The notes: generated from the sequence alone by a model not told the origin. Positions 1 through 8,374 are shown, numbered from the stretch's first letter. The stretch is 9,382 nt of DNA from an uncultured Clostridia bacterium (GCA_947626705.1 CANQTJ010000061.1:1-9382), one strand, 5' to 3'. Numbers and translations are program-made.

Positions 1-1484
1 TATCCATTCGGAGCTTTTATTTCTTTATATTGATATCTTCCATATTTTAATGATGGTAATGTTATTTCTCCATTCGCATTTGTTTCTAATTGTATTGCTT
101 GTCCATCAGCATCTGTTAATGGATTTCCTTCTGCATCATATAATGCTATTATTGCTCCTTTTATCGGTGTATCTGTATCTATTACATATTTTTTAATTTT
201 TGTTTCCCCTACTTTTGACATTACAATGCTATTATATATTATTCCATCTTTATTATTACTATCAAATATTACTTCTCCATCTTTATTTACTGTAAAGCCA
301 TACATTGTATTATCTAGTATATATCCATCTGGAGCTTTTACTTCTTGGTATTTATATCTTCCATATTTTAATGATGGTAGAGCTATTTCTCCGTTTTCCC
401 CTGTTGTTAATCTTATATCTTGTTCTTGTGCATCTTTCAATGGATTTCCTTCTGCATCATATAATGCTATAACAGCTCCTGCTACTGGTGTATGTGTGTT
501 TGTTATGTATTTCTTTATCTTTGTTTCTCCCGCTTTTGACATTACTATGCTATTATATATTATTCCTTCTTCATTATTGCTATCAAATACTACTTCTCCA
601 TCTTTATTTACTGTAAAGCCATACATTGTATTATCTAGTATATATCCATCTGGGGCTTCCACTTCTTGGTATTTATATTTTCCATATTTTAATGATGGTA
701 GAGCTATTTCTCCATTCTCTCCTGTTGTTAATCTTATCTCTTGTTCTTGTGCATCTTTCAATGGATTTCCTTCTGCATCATATAATGCTATAACAGCTCC
801 TGATACTGGTGTATGTGTGTTTGTTATGTATTTCTTTATCTTTGCTTCTCCCGCTTTTGACATTACTATGCTATTATATATTATTCCTTCTGCATTATCG
901 CTATCAAATACTACTTCTCCATCTTTATTTACTGTAAAGCCATACATTGTATTGTCTAATATATATCCATCTGGGGCTTCTATCTCTCTGTATTGATATC
1001 TTCCATATTTTAATGCTGGTAGCGTTATTTCTCCGTTCGCATTTGTTTTTAATTGTATTGCTTGTCCATCATCATCTGTTAATGGCTCTCCTTCTGCATC
1101 ATATAATGCTATAACAGCTCCTGCTACTGGTGTATGTGTATTTGTTATGTATTTTTTTATCTTTGTTTTTCCTTCTACTGAAACTACAATATCGTCATAT
1201 ATTATTCCATTTGTATTATTTTCAAAAGTTATTGTTCCATCACTATTTACTCTAAAACTATACATTTCTTTATTTAATACATAACCATCTGGAGCTTCCA
1301 CTTCTTGGTATTTATATTTTCCATATTTTAATGATGGTAATGTTATTTCTCCACTTGCATCTGTTGTTAATCTTATATTCTGCCCATCTGTTCCTTTTAA
1401 TGGAGTACCTTGTTCATCATATAACGCTATAACAGCTCCTTTGACTGGCGTAATCGTATTTTTTATGTATTTTTTAATTTTTGT
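1..1484 (-). repeat. Tandem array of about 107-codon SpaA-like repeats (4 complete + 1 partial)
   Basis: Units begin at the (T/A)KIKKY motif at 1484, 1166, 845, 524 and 203 (minus strand). Unit lengths are 318, 321, 321, 321 and at least 203 bp, so the array is in frame throughout. Each unit reads KIKKY..., GA(V/I)IALYD, a variable middle patch, (L)KYG(R/K)Y, E(V/I)xAP(D/N)GY, then in the complete units (F/R)VN(K/S)DG and IIY(N/D). Units 3 and 4 differ at 9 of 107 residues by my count. Unit 2 is like units 3-4 in its second half but like unit 5 in its middle patch, so the array is mosaic. Candidate isopeptide residues are a Lys in KIKKY, the Glu before xAPxGY, and the Asn (Asp1488 in unit 1) after IIY. 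This is inferred from the SpaA/Cna-B family pattern. Confidence 0.93.
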
Positions 1485-4400
1485 TGTTCCTGCCTCTGAT
1501 GTTACTATATCATAATGCATCTTACCATCTAAACCATCTTCATATTTTAATGTTCCATCTTCTTCTACCACTACATTGTGTATATCTTTATCTTGCACAA
1601 AACCTTCTGGAGTTTCTGCCTGTCCATATCCATATTTTCCTGGTTCAATACCTTCAAAGTACACATTTCCGTCATGGTCTGTAGTACCTACTACTGGATT
1701 TCCATGTTCATCTTGTACTGGACGTCCTGATTCATCATAAAGTTGAACTTTTGCTCCTTCTACTGCATTACCATCTCTATCTGTAACCTGAACTGAAAAT
1801 CTTAATTTTTTATTAATTACTTTTAATGTAATTTCCTCTTCTGTATCAACATTAATAGCTTTACCATCATTTGTAACTTTAAAAGTGTATACCTGTTTAT
1901 TTAATGCATATTTTGATGGTGCTTTCACTTCCTCTAAAGTATATGTTCCTTCTGGTAAACCATGAATATTATATATTCCATCTACTCCTGTTAATCCTTC
2001 TCTTACAACTTGTCCCTGTTGATTTTTTACTTGAAATTTAGCATTTTGTAAAGGATCTTCATGTTCATCAACTTTTAAAACTGGGATTATATAATCTTTT
2101 ATTTCTAATTGAAATTCTTTAAATTGAATCTCAGTCAATTTTGAACAATTATGTTCAACATAAGAAGTAAGTAAACCAAAATCTTCTCCAACATGTTTAG
2201 AATAATCTAAATCTACATTTAAAATTTCCTGATCATTATCAATAACTGTAACATTTATAGGCGAAGTTTTTATTATTAAATTATGTACGTCCTTAACTGT
2301 TTTATTTACAGTTTTAATCGGCGTTCCACCATAAGATTCAACAGTTTTACTAGCAGTATTTTCAAATGCAGTTACATCAACATTTTCTAATCTATAAAGA
2401 CAAATTGTACTCTGTTTGATTAATAATACATATCCTGATAATTTACCATCTTCTTTTTTAGCATTAAATATAAAACCTGCTCCATCTAATGTATGATAAT
2501 TTGCTTTCGTTTCATCTATTGCAAATGTAAATATTTTTTCTCCTGAATAATCATAATCTTTGTATAAGAAATCTTTGTATGATGTGACTCCATATCCATA
2601 AAAAGTTATATTTCTATCAACTTCATCTATATTTATATGTTCTCCATTATAAGCTTGATCATCTGTTGTATATCTTGTATGCCATTCCCAAAAACCATCA
2701 TAAAAATAATCATCTTCATCTATATCTCCAAATTTTGGCGTATCGACATTTTCTTCTATAGTCCATATTGTATCAAAATTCCAACCTTCAAATGTAGATT
2801 GTTGTTTTAACTCACTAAGTTGTTTTTCTATTCCATTTCCTTCTTGTTCATCAATATTATTTATACACCAATATGATGATTCTATTGTACCTTCATTATT
2901 GTTTCCCGCAATTCCTCCAGTTGTATCATTATTAATTGTTGTAGTAATGTTATCTAATGAATAAGTATTAACAACAGTTCCTGAATTTTCTCCAACTATT
3001 CCCCCTACTGTATCTACTGTATCATTTGCAGAAACAGTACCTTTACTATAACAATTGCTAATTTGTTTACTAGATTTACCTGCTATTCCACCTTCAAACG
3101 CATTGTTTATATTACTAATTGTAATATTTCCGTCATTATAAGATGTTTTTATATAATCATTATTTACTCCCGCTATTCCTCCAATATATCCAGTTGTAAC
3201 TGTTCCAGTATTGCTTACATTTCCAGTACTATGAGTTCTATTAATTGCACATTCATTATCTCCAACAATTTGACCTATATATAAATTTGTTACAGAAGTA
3301 GTATTTTTAACATTTCCATTTACTTCACAATTTTGTATTTTTCCTGCATTATAACCCGTTATCTCTCCAATATATAAATTAGTTACATTACCATCATTCT
3401 GAACAGTACCATTTAATTTAATATTGTCTAATATACCTTGATTATATCCTACAATTCCTCCTACATAAGCATTATCTCCATTGTATTTAGAATTAATATT
3501 TATATTTTGTATATTTAAATTTTTTATTGTTCCTTGATTTTGATTAAATATTCCTACATAATCATCATTAGATTCCATATTTAAATTACTAATGGTATAA
3601 TTTTTTCCATCTAAAATACTTTTAAATGCTACTTGCCCTTTTCCAATTGATTTAAAGCTTTGTATACTAGATGCATTAATATCATTTCCTAACTCAAAAT
3701 ATGAATTAGCTTTAAATAAATCTATCCCTTGAAGTTGCTCAATATTTTTAATAATAAATGGATTTTCTTGAGTTCCTTGACCTTCATATTCTACATAATC
3801 ATAATTTTCCTCATTTACTTGTTCTGGTTTTTCCATATCTTTAAAATATGGCAAACTTTTTCCATTTTCATCAATTGTCCATATTGTTTCAAAATCCCAA
3901 TTTACGTAATTATTTTGATATAACATTTGTTGTAAACTAACACCTTCTGCATCTGCTCCATAATTTGTATAAATACCTGTCACTTCTGGACACCAATACG
4001 AATTAGTTATTTTTATACTACTTTTATTATTATTTCCTATTAAACCTCCTACTTTATCGTAATCATCAATTCCTTGTATTTTACATATTGCATAAATATT
4101 TTCACATACTGATGAAGTATATGGCAAATATCCTACTACTCCACCAATTCCGCGTATTAAATTCATTTCAACCGTTATGTTTCCTATTTCAAAAGCATTT
4201 TGTATAGTAGTTCTTTCTCCAGAATATCCTATTAATCCTCCAACGCTTAGGTTAGTAGTACTACTTGTTGCTGTATTTTTTACCTCTAAATCCATTGTTG
4301 AATATACTTGTGATAATATTACTCTGTAATAATTTGTTACTACATTATTTTGAGTTTTAGTACCACCAACTCCATATCCTAATAATCCACCTACATACAT

Positions 4401-5657
4401 TGTTGTTGAACTAGATTCTCCTGTTATTTTTCCTTTTGAATATGATTTAGTAATATTAATATTTCTTGCACCACCATTTGTACTACCTACTAATCCTCCT
4501 ATGTATAAACTATTACATTTTGCGCTAATTTCTATATCTGAATATACTACACTCAAATCACTCGTTGTTATTCTTCCTACTATTCCTCCTACATAAGCAG
4601 TTTGTGTAGTTTTATTTACATTTATATTTCCTTGTGAATATGAATCATTTATAGTATTACTGCTTAAGTAACCTACTATTCCTCCTACATAACTAGAGCT
4701 TGTATCTATTTGTATATTGGTATTACATTTTTCTATAGTTCCTCCATACTTATATGCTATAAGTCCTCCTATATATCCATAAGCATTATCAATTCCTTTT
4801 GCAGTCAATTTACCTGTTACATTACATTCAATTGCTTTTACAGAACTATATGCATATCCTGCTAGTCCTCCAGTATATGTAGCTATAGCCATATTATTTT
4901 GTATCTCTATATTATTACAATTACTATTTTCTATTTTACCTCCTGATTGATATCCTACTAATCCACCTATATAACCACTGCCACCAGTTCTACTGGTATT
5001 AACCATCATTGTTCCTGAAAAACTACAGTTTTTTACAACTGTATTACTGCCAGTCGCATACCCTACTAAAGTACCCATATAACTGCTACCTGAAGAAGTA
5101 TTTATTGTTTCTTCAAAATTTATATTTCCTCTAATATTTACTCCTTCAATTGTTGTATTAGTTGCATTCGATGCTAAAATTCCCATATATGAAGTTTTGC
5201 TACTAGTCATATTAACATTTTCTATTGTTAAATTCTTTATTGTAGCTCCGTTTACATAGCCAAATAAACCAACATAATTTGTAGTTGCATCAATTGTTAA
5301 ATTGCTAATTTTATGATAATTCCCATCAAATGTTCCAGTAAACTTATTAGTACTTGTTTGCGACAATATTGTATATTGTTCATCTGTCATATTTAAATCT
5401 GCCATCAATATATAACTTCCTGTAAGGTTTTCAGTAATTTTATTCAAATCTTCTGCTTTATATATTCCTGTATATCCATCTGGAACATTACTTACTGGCT
5501 CTGCTTTCAATTCTTTATCATCAATTCTTGACATCACAAGTTGATGTGAATTATTATTCGTAAAAAAAATAAATATCACACTTAAAACTATTAATATAGT
5601 TATAACCATTAAAACTTTTGTTCTTTTGTTCTTTACTAAATTTGTTAATAGTTTCAT
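1..5657 (-). CDS. Giant cell-surface adhesin-like protein: GLUG repeats plus SpaA/Cna-B-like repeats (3' end outside window)
   Basis: The frame is open from ATG at 5657 to the window edge, at least 1885 residues. The N-terminus (MKLLTNLVKNKRTK) is basic and precedes a hydrophobic stretch at about 15-33, which fits a signal peptide or membrane anchor; no clear cleavage site is seen. Residues 60-605 are a GLUG block with about 13 motifs such as IGGLVGY and VGGIVGY. Residues 625-975 are a second block with about 8 motifs. Both end in SYWC and W(D/N)F(E/D)TIWTI(D/E)E. Residues 985-1185 are non-repetitive and beta-rich. Residues 1186-1391 hold two diverged SpaA/Cna-B-like domains and 1392 onward holds 107-residue SpaA-like repeats with E(V/I)xAPxGY motifs. 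By family knowledge, GLUG blocks form elongated beta-solenoid-like stalks in surface proteins and SpaA/Cna-B domains form rod-like stalks, often locked by Lys-Asn/Asp isopeptide bonds. A surface adhesin or stalk role is inferred; no enzyme domain is visible. A cell-wall sorting signal would lie beyond the left edge. Confidence 0.93.
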   Translation of the reverse strand, partial: MKLLTNLVKNKRTKVLMVITILIVLSVIFIFFTNNNSHQLVMSRIDDKELKAEPVSNVPDGYTGIYKAEDLNKITENLTGSYILMADLNMTDEQYTILSQTSTNKFTGTFDGNYHKISNLTIDATTNYVGLFGYVNGATIKNLTIENVNMTSSKTSYMGILASNATNTTIEGVNIRGNINFEETINTSSGSSYMGTLVGYATGSNTVVKNCSFSGTMMVNTSRTGGSGYIGGLVGYQSGGKIENSNCNNIEIQNNMAIATYTGGLAGYAYSSVKAIECNVTGKLTAKGIDNAYGYIGGLIAYKYGGTIEKCNTNIQIDTSSSYVGGIVGYLSSNTINDSYSQGNINVNKTTQTAYVGGIVGRITTSDLSVVYSDIEISAKCNSLYIGGLVGSTNGGARNINITKSYSKGKITGESSSTTMYVGGLLGYGVGGTKTQNNVVTNYYRVILSQVYSTMDLEVKNTATSSTTNLSVGGLIGYSGERTTIQNAFEIGNITVEMNLIRGIGGVVGYLPYTSSVCENIYAICKIQGIDDYDKVGGLIGNNNKSSIKITNSYWCPEVTGIYTNYGADAEGVSLQQMLYQNNYVNWDFETIWTIDENGKSLPYFKDMEKPEQVNEENYDYVEYEGQGTQENPFIIKNIEQLQGIDLFKANSYFELGNDINASSIQSFKSIGKGQVAFKSILDGKNYTISNLNMESNDDYVGIFNQNQGTIKNLNIQNININSKYNGDNAYVGGIVGYNQGILDNIKLNGTVQNDGNVTNLYIGEITGYNAGKIQNCEVNGNVKNTTSVTNLYIGQIVGDNECAINRTHSTGNVSNTGTVTTGYIGGIAGVNNDYIKTSYNDGNITISNINNAFEGGIAGKSSKQISNCYSKGTVSANDTVDTVGGIVGENSGTVVNTYSLDNITTTINNDTTGGIAGNNNEGTIESSYWCINNIDEQEGNGIEKQLSELKQQSTFEGWNFDTIWTIEENVDTPKFGDIDEDDYFYDGFWEWHTRYTTDDQAYNGEHINIDEVDRNITFYGYGVTSYKDFLYKDYDYSGEKIFTFAIDETKANYHTLDGAGFIFNAKKEDGKLSGYVLLIKQSTICLYRLENVDVTAFENTASKTVESYGGTPIKTVNKTVKDVHNLIIKTSPINVTVIDNDQEILNVDLDYSKHVGEDFGLLTSYVEHNCSKLTEIQFKEFQLEIKDYIIPVLKVDEHEDPLQNAKFQVKNQQGQVVREGLTGVDGIYNIHGLPEGTYTLEEVKAPSKYALNKQVYTFKVTNDGKAINVDTEEEITLKVINKKLRFSVQVTDRDGNAVEGAKVQLYDESGRPVQDEHGNPVVGTTDHDGNVYFEGIEPGKYGYGQAETPEGFVQDKDIHNVVVEEDGTLKYEDGLDGKMHYDIVTSEAGTTKIKKYIKNTITPVKGAVIALYDEQGTPLKGTDGQNIRLTTDASGEITLPSLKYGKYKYQEVEAPDGYVLNKEMYSFRVNSDGTITFENNTNGIIYDDIVVSVEGKTKIKKYITNTHTPVAGAVIALYDAEGEPLTDDDGQAIQLKTNANGEITLPALKYGRYQYREIEAPDGYILDNTMYGFTVNKDGEVVFDSDNAEGIIYNSIVMSKAGEAKIKKYITNTHTPVSGAVIALYDAEGNPLKDAQEQEIRLTTGENGEIALPSLKYGKYKYQEVEAPDGYILDNTMYGFTVNKDGEVVFDSNNEEGIIYNSIVMSKAGETKIKKYITNTHTPVAGAVIALYDAEGNPLKDAQEQDIRLTTGENGEIALPSLKYGRYKYQEVKAPDGYILDNTMYGFTVNKDGEVIFDSNNKDGIIYNSIVMSKVGETKIKKYVIDTDTPIKGAIIALYDAEGNPLTDADGQAIQLETNANGEITLPSLKYGRYQYKEIKAPNG
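1485..2102 (-). repeat. Two diverged SpaA/Cna-B-like domains preceding the tandem array
   Basis: Residues 1186-1284 read PVLKVDEHEDPLQNAKF, then LPEGTYTLEEVKAP, then VINKK. This is the canonical Cna-B/SpaA layout with strand-1 Lys, catalytic Glu and C-terminal Asn all present. Residues 1285-1391 (FSVQVTDRDGNAVEGAKVQLYD, split here as FSVQVTDRDG and AVEGAKVQLYD) continue to PGKYGYGQAETPEGF and YDIV. Here the usual Lys in strand 1 is replaced, so an internal isopeptide is less certain. Both are recognisably the same fold as the downstream array but are not near-copies of it, which suggests that only the distal units expanded recently. Confidence 0.8.
2103..2720 (-). other. Non-repetitive beta-rich domain of the adhesin (about residues 980-1185), unassigned
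   Basis: This segment links the GLUG stalk to the SpaA stalk. It starts near DGFWEWHTRYTT, has dense aromatic and alternating hydrophobic stretches (NITFYGYGVTSYKDF, KIFTFAIDE), a glycine-rich GAGFIFNAK followed by GYVLLIK and ICLYRLENV, and ends with VTVIDND and DYSKHVGEDFG. The pattern resembles a lectin-like or concanavalin-type beta-sandwich, which is the usual place for a ligand-binding head. This is by pattern only; I do not recognise a named family. Confidence 0.5.
2720..3790 (-). repeat. Second GLUG-repeat block with cap (about residues 625-975)
   Basis: It opens with GTQENPFIIKNIEQL and a YFELGNDIN / LDGKNYTISNL lead-in that is typical of the first turn of GLUG regions. About eight GLUG motifs follow, including VGGIVGY, IGEITGY, IGGIAGV, GGIAGKS, VGGIVGE and TGGIAGN. 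The block ends with SYWC (Trp930-Cys931) and GWNFDTIWTIEE (Trp959). The layout repeats that of the first block, so the two blocks probably arose by an ancient internal duplication. Confidence 0.85.
3840..5480 (-). repeat. First GLUG-repeat block with cap (about residues 60-605)
   Basis: The lead-in is PDGYTGIYKAEDLNKI then SYILMADLNMTD and FDGNYHKISNLTI. About 13 GLUG motifs follow, starting at VGLFGYV (Val129) and including IGGLVGYQ, TGGLAGYA, VGGIVGYL, VGGLLGYG and VGGLIGNN. Between them lie Asn/Thr/Ser-rich strand segments such as KNCSFSG and KSYSKGKI. The block closes with SYWCPEVTG (Trp555) and NWDFETIWTIDE (Trp587). It is longer than the second block. Confidence 0.87.
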
Positions 5658-5664
5658 AAAAATT

Positions 5665-5672
5665 CTCCTCTT
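5665..5672 (-). promoter_or_regulatory. Ribosome binding site of the adhesin gene
   Basis: The minus strand reads AAGAGGAG, then 7 bases, then ATG at 5657. This is a strong Shine-Dalgarno match at good spacing and fixes the start immediately before a basic, hydrophobic N-terminus. Confidence 0.9.
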
Positions 5673-5691
5673 ATTTAATATATATACTTAT

Positions 5692-5720
5692 ATTATAACA
5701 TAAAATTACATAATTTTAAA
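5692..5720 (-). promoter_or_regulatory. Candidate sigma-A promoter of the adhesin gene, extended -10
   Basis: The minus strand has TTTAAA (5720-5715), a 17-base spacer, and TATAAT (5697-5692) preceded by TGT, giving the extended -10 TGTTATAAT. The predicted transcript start is near 5685, about 28 bases before the ATG, with the Shine-Dalgarno in between. The AT-rich background makes chance matches common, but the exact -10, the TG extension and the spacing all agree. Confidence 0.65.
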
Positions 5721-5862
5721 TATTTAACATTATGTTTTTTAATAAAATTGTCTATTTTTACGGAAATAAAGTACTTTTTATATTATAAATATATTAAATT
5801 TATGTGATTTTTTTATTACAAAAACCTTTCTTTTCTAGTTTTCCTTACGGATTATCATTGAA

Positions 5863-5920
5863 ACAACAAAAAAACTAAGATTTCCTATTAATAAAATTTT
5901 CTAGAAAACCTTAGTTTTAT
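5863..5920 (-). terminator. Rho-independent terminator downstream of spoIIE
   Basis: AAAACTAAG (minus, 5918-5910) pairs perfectly with CTTAGTTTT (5879-5871). The arms are separated by about 30 bases, and the second arm runs into TTTTTTTGTTGT (5874-5863). It lies 12 bases past the spoIIE stop codon. A run of T also lies on the other side in the plus direction, so it could work both ways, although no plus-strand gene ends here. The loop is long and the stem AT-rich, so efficiency is uncertain. It separates spoIIE from the adhesin gene. Confidence 0.7.
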
Positions 5921-5929
5921 TTTTTATCT

Positions 5930-8368
5930 TTATTCCTTCTCTAAAAATCTACAAACAATTATACTCATATCATCTTTAGCAATACCATAACTATTATCTA
6001 TTGCCTCATTTAAAACAATATCAGCAATTTTTTTAGTGTTATTAGTTTCTATATCTTCAAGTAAATATTTTACCCATAATTCTTTATTTTTATATTCAAC
6101 ATTAGAATCCAAAATCCCATCTGTGCACATAACCATAATTTCACCACTATTAATATCTCTATCAAAAGCCTGTAAATTACTATTATTAATAATACCTGCT
6201 GGAAGAGAATTAGATTCAATTACCTGTACTTTATTATTGTTCTTTATATATGTAGGACAAGCACCACTTTTAATAAATTCAATATTTCCTTTATATAAAT
6301 CTATAATTGCAATATCTAAAGTAGCAAATATTTCCTCATTTTGATTTATTAAAGTAGAATTTATTAATTCAATAGATGTAGATTTATCAAATCCAGAAAT
6401 TATTAAATTTTCTAACATTTTTAAAGCTTTATTACTACTTTGCCTAGCATCATCTCCTGACCCCATTCCATCACTTAGGGCTACTAAATATTTACCATCT
6501 TTTAATTTTATATTTAATAAACTATCACCTGAAATATTGCTTTTATCTTTTGTTACTTCTGCATTTCCAATCGCCATAATATATTTATCATCTGATAGAA
6601 AATTTAATCTTGTCCCAATACTTGCTTCTTCATTAAATACTATCTTTTCTTTTAAAACGTCTGTTAATATCTTTTCAATATATGATATATCTGTATTATT
6701 AGATTTTTCCATATATATTTCAATTAAATATCTATCTTCTTTTTGTACAGAAATTTCACTTAATCCTATTTCTTTCTGTTTTAATAATTCTATTATTTGT
6801 CTTTTTTGATTACTAAATTGTTCTTCATTTTTTATATTCTTTTCTATATTTTCTGCTATACTAGAAATTGCTTTTGAAACACCATGTAACTGAGTTTCAA
6901 TATTCTTTTTATTTTCTTCAAACCTCTTTTGCCATACAAAATTAGATTTACTAATTTTATATGACATATTAATTACTCTAATCATTTGCATAATATTACC
7001 TTCTAAAAATTTGCTTATATTTTTGTCATCAAATCCAACAATATAACTATTACATTTTGCAAAAATTTCTAGTAATTCTTCTCTCGTAATTTCTTGTCTA
7101 TCAACTAATAATTTAAAAATTTCGTCTACAATAATACCATCAACATTAGATAAATCTTCATACAGCATATTATTTTCATATCCACTCAAATTATCTAATA
7201 ATTCGGCTACAAATATCTCTTTATTAGATTTTAATGGTACTTCTTCAACGTGATTTTCTTCAATTTTATAGTTCTTTGCCATCTCTTGTATAGTTTCTGA
7301 AACATTATTTAATCTCTCTGCTGTTTCCTTACTTTTATTTAAAGCTCTATTTGGAAATATAGGTAACATTTTAGAATTTGGCATAAATTCCTCAATATTA
7401 ATCTGAACTGATTTTGGTACTGCTAATAATCCAATAGATGCTATTAATATTTCTTTAAAATGTATAAGTTCCACTGTATATCCATTTGAAACATAGGCTA
7501 AGACAATATTCCCTAAGCAAAAACCAATTATCACACCAAATTTTCCAAATTTATTTAGTACACCTGCTATCATACCTGAAATAGCATACGCTGCAACCAT
7601 TACAGGTTCTGATGAAGTAATAACTCCTAATGTAACTCCAATAGTAACTCCTGCCGTTGTTCCAACCAAAACACCATTTTTCCATCCTAAAATTAAAACT
7701 ATCAATATACTTAAAATATTTCTAACTGAAAAACCATAAACACTTAAATTTCCAAATCCGCCTATAGCAATTGCAATCATTAAACTAGCACCTAGTACTT
7801 CCTCAATTGAAAATGCCTTTGATTCATTAAAATCTCTAACTGCTACTATTGAATTTACAAATATTTTATAAAAAACTACACTTATCACTGAAAAAGATAT
7901 TATTGATAAAATATCATATACAGTAAATCCTGATATTCCTACTTTAGCAAGTCCAATTATTATTGTAGAAATAAAAATATTTTTAGATAATCTAATTTTT
8001 TCATTTTTTTCATCGTCATTGCATCTTGGTCTTACTATAAACATAGTTACAATTAATACTAAAGCAGTTAATATATAACTCAAAAGTCCAGATACACCAA
8101 ATTTTATAGCATTTCCTATACAACTAACTAATACTATTCCTAACAAAGGAATTGAATTAACAATAGAAGCTCCTAATATACTAATACTAAATGGAGAAAG
8201 ACCTCCTGTAATACCTATCATTGACATCATAAATGAAATTATATATATTGGTATATTTTTTAATGATAATACATCTGCAAATAAGTCTATCTTTTTTCTT
8301 TCATCTCTACCTTTATAGTTTTTATAGTTTGTACTATCTATTGTTCCTTCATTTATATTTTGAAACAT
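5930..8368 (-). CDS. spoIIE: Stage II sporulation protein E, membrane-bound PP2C-type serine phosphatase
   Basis: The product is 812 residues from ATG 8368, close to the roughly 830 of Bacillus SpoIIE. Known role: at the polar septum it interacts with FtsZ and dephosphorylates the anti-anti-sigma factor SpoIIAA, which frees sigma-F in the forespore. Residues about 30-330 hold around ten hydrophobic membrane segments, and 330-580 are a charged, helical linker or regulatory region. Residues about 590-810 are the PP2C phosphatase. Metal-binding motifs are intact: SDGMGSGDDARQ (Asp633), CTDGILD (Asp750) and AKDDMSIIVC (Asp799/Asp800). The stop codon is TAA at 5932-5930, followed by a terminator. 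The gene appears monocistronic. The tilS-hpt-ftsH genes that often follow spoIIE in other Firmicutes are absent; a surface-protein gene follows instead. A GTG at 8377 would add three residues but is disfavoured because it overlaps the Shine-Dalgarno. Confidence 0.97.
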   Translation of the reverse strand: MFQNINEGTIDSTNYKNYKGRDERKKIDLFADVLSLKNIPIYIISFMMSMIGITGGLSPFSISILGASIVNSIPLLGIVLVSCIGNAIKFGVSGLLSYILTALVLIVTMFIVRPRCNDDEKNEKIRLSKNIFISTIIIGLAKVGISGFTVYDILSIISFSVISVVFYKIFVNSIVAVRDFNESKAFSIEEVLGASLMIAIAIGGFGNLSVYGFSVRNILSILIVLILGWKNGVLVGTTAGVTIGVTLGVITSSEPVMVAAYAISGMIAGVLNKFGKFGVIIGFCLGNIVLAYVSNGYTVELIHFKEILIASIGLLAVPKSVQINIEEFMPNSKMLPIFPNRALNKSKETAERLNNVSETIQEMAKNYKIEENHVEEVPLKSNKEIFVAELLDNLSGYENNMLYEDLSNVDGIIVDEIFKLLVDRQEITREELLEIFAKCNSYIVGFDDKNISKFLEGNIMQMIRVINMSYKISKSNFVWQKRFEENKKNIETQLHGVSKAISSIAENIEKNIKNEEQFSNQKRQIIELLKQKEIGLSEISVQKEDRYLIEIYMEKSNNTDISYIEKILTDVLKEKIVFNEEASIGTRLNFLSDDKYIMAIGNAEVTKDKSNISGDSLLNIKLKDGKYLVALSDGMGSGDDARQSSNKALKMLENLIISGFDKSTSIELINSTLINQNEEIFATLDIAIIDLYKGNIEFIKSGACPTYIKNNNKVQVIESNSLPAGIINNSNLQAFDRDINSGEIMVMCTDGILDSNVEYKNKELWVKYLLEDIETNNTKKIADIVLNEAIDNSYGIAKDDMSIIVCRFLEKE

Positions 8369-8374
8369 CCTTAT

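Noticed and set aside
226..996. Long plus-strand open frame with internal repetition
   Set aside because: It is the antisense shadow of the SpaA-like repeats. The minus frame carries the recognisable domains, and this frame has no Shine-Dalgarno and low-complexity content.
1..1484. Regular repeats considered as a CRISPR array or non-coding satellite
   Set aside because: The period of about 321 bases is a codon multiple, the frame is open across all units and the translation is a known domain type.
1481..3923. Several short plus-strand open frames (1481-1684, 3063-3284, 3729-3923)
   Set aside because: All lie antisense inside the continuous adhesin frame, lack ribosome binding sites and look like no known protein.
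5896..5907. Palindrome TTTTCTAGAAAA inside the spoIIE terminator loop
   Set aside because: It is short and AT-rich and sits within the terminator loop; nothing supports a separate function.
6036..6809. Plus-strand open frames at 6036-6344 and 6537-6809
   Set aside because: They are antisense to the conserved SpoIIE phosphatase and C-terminal region and have no start signals.
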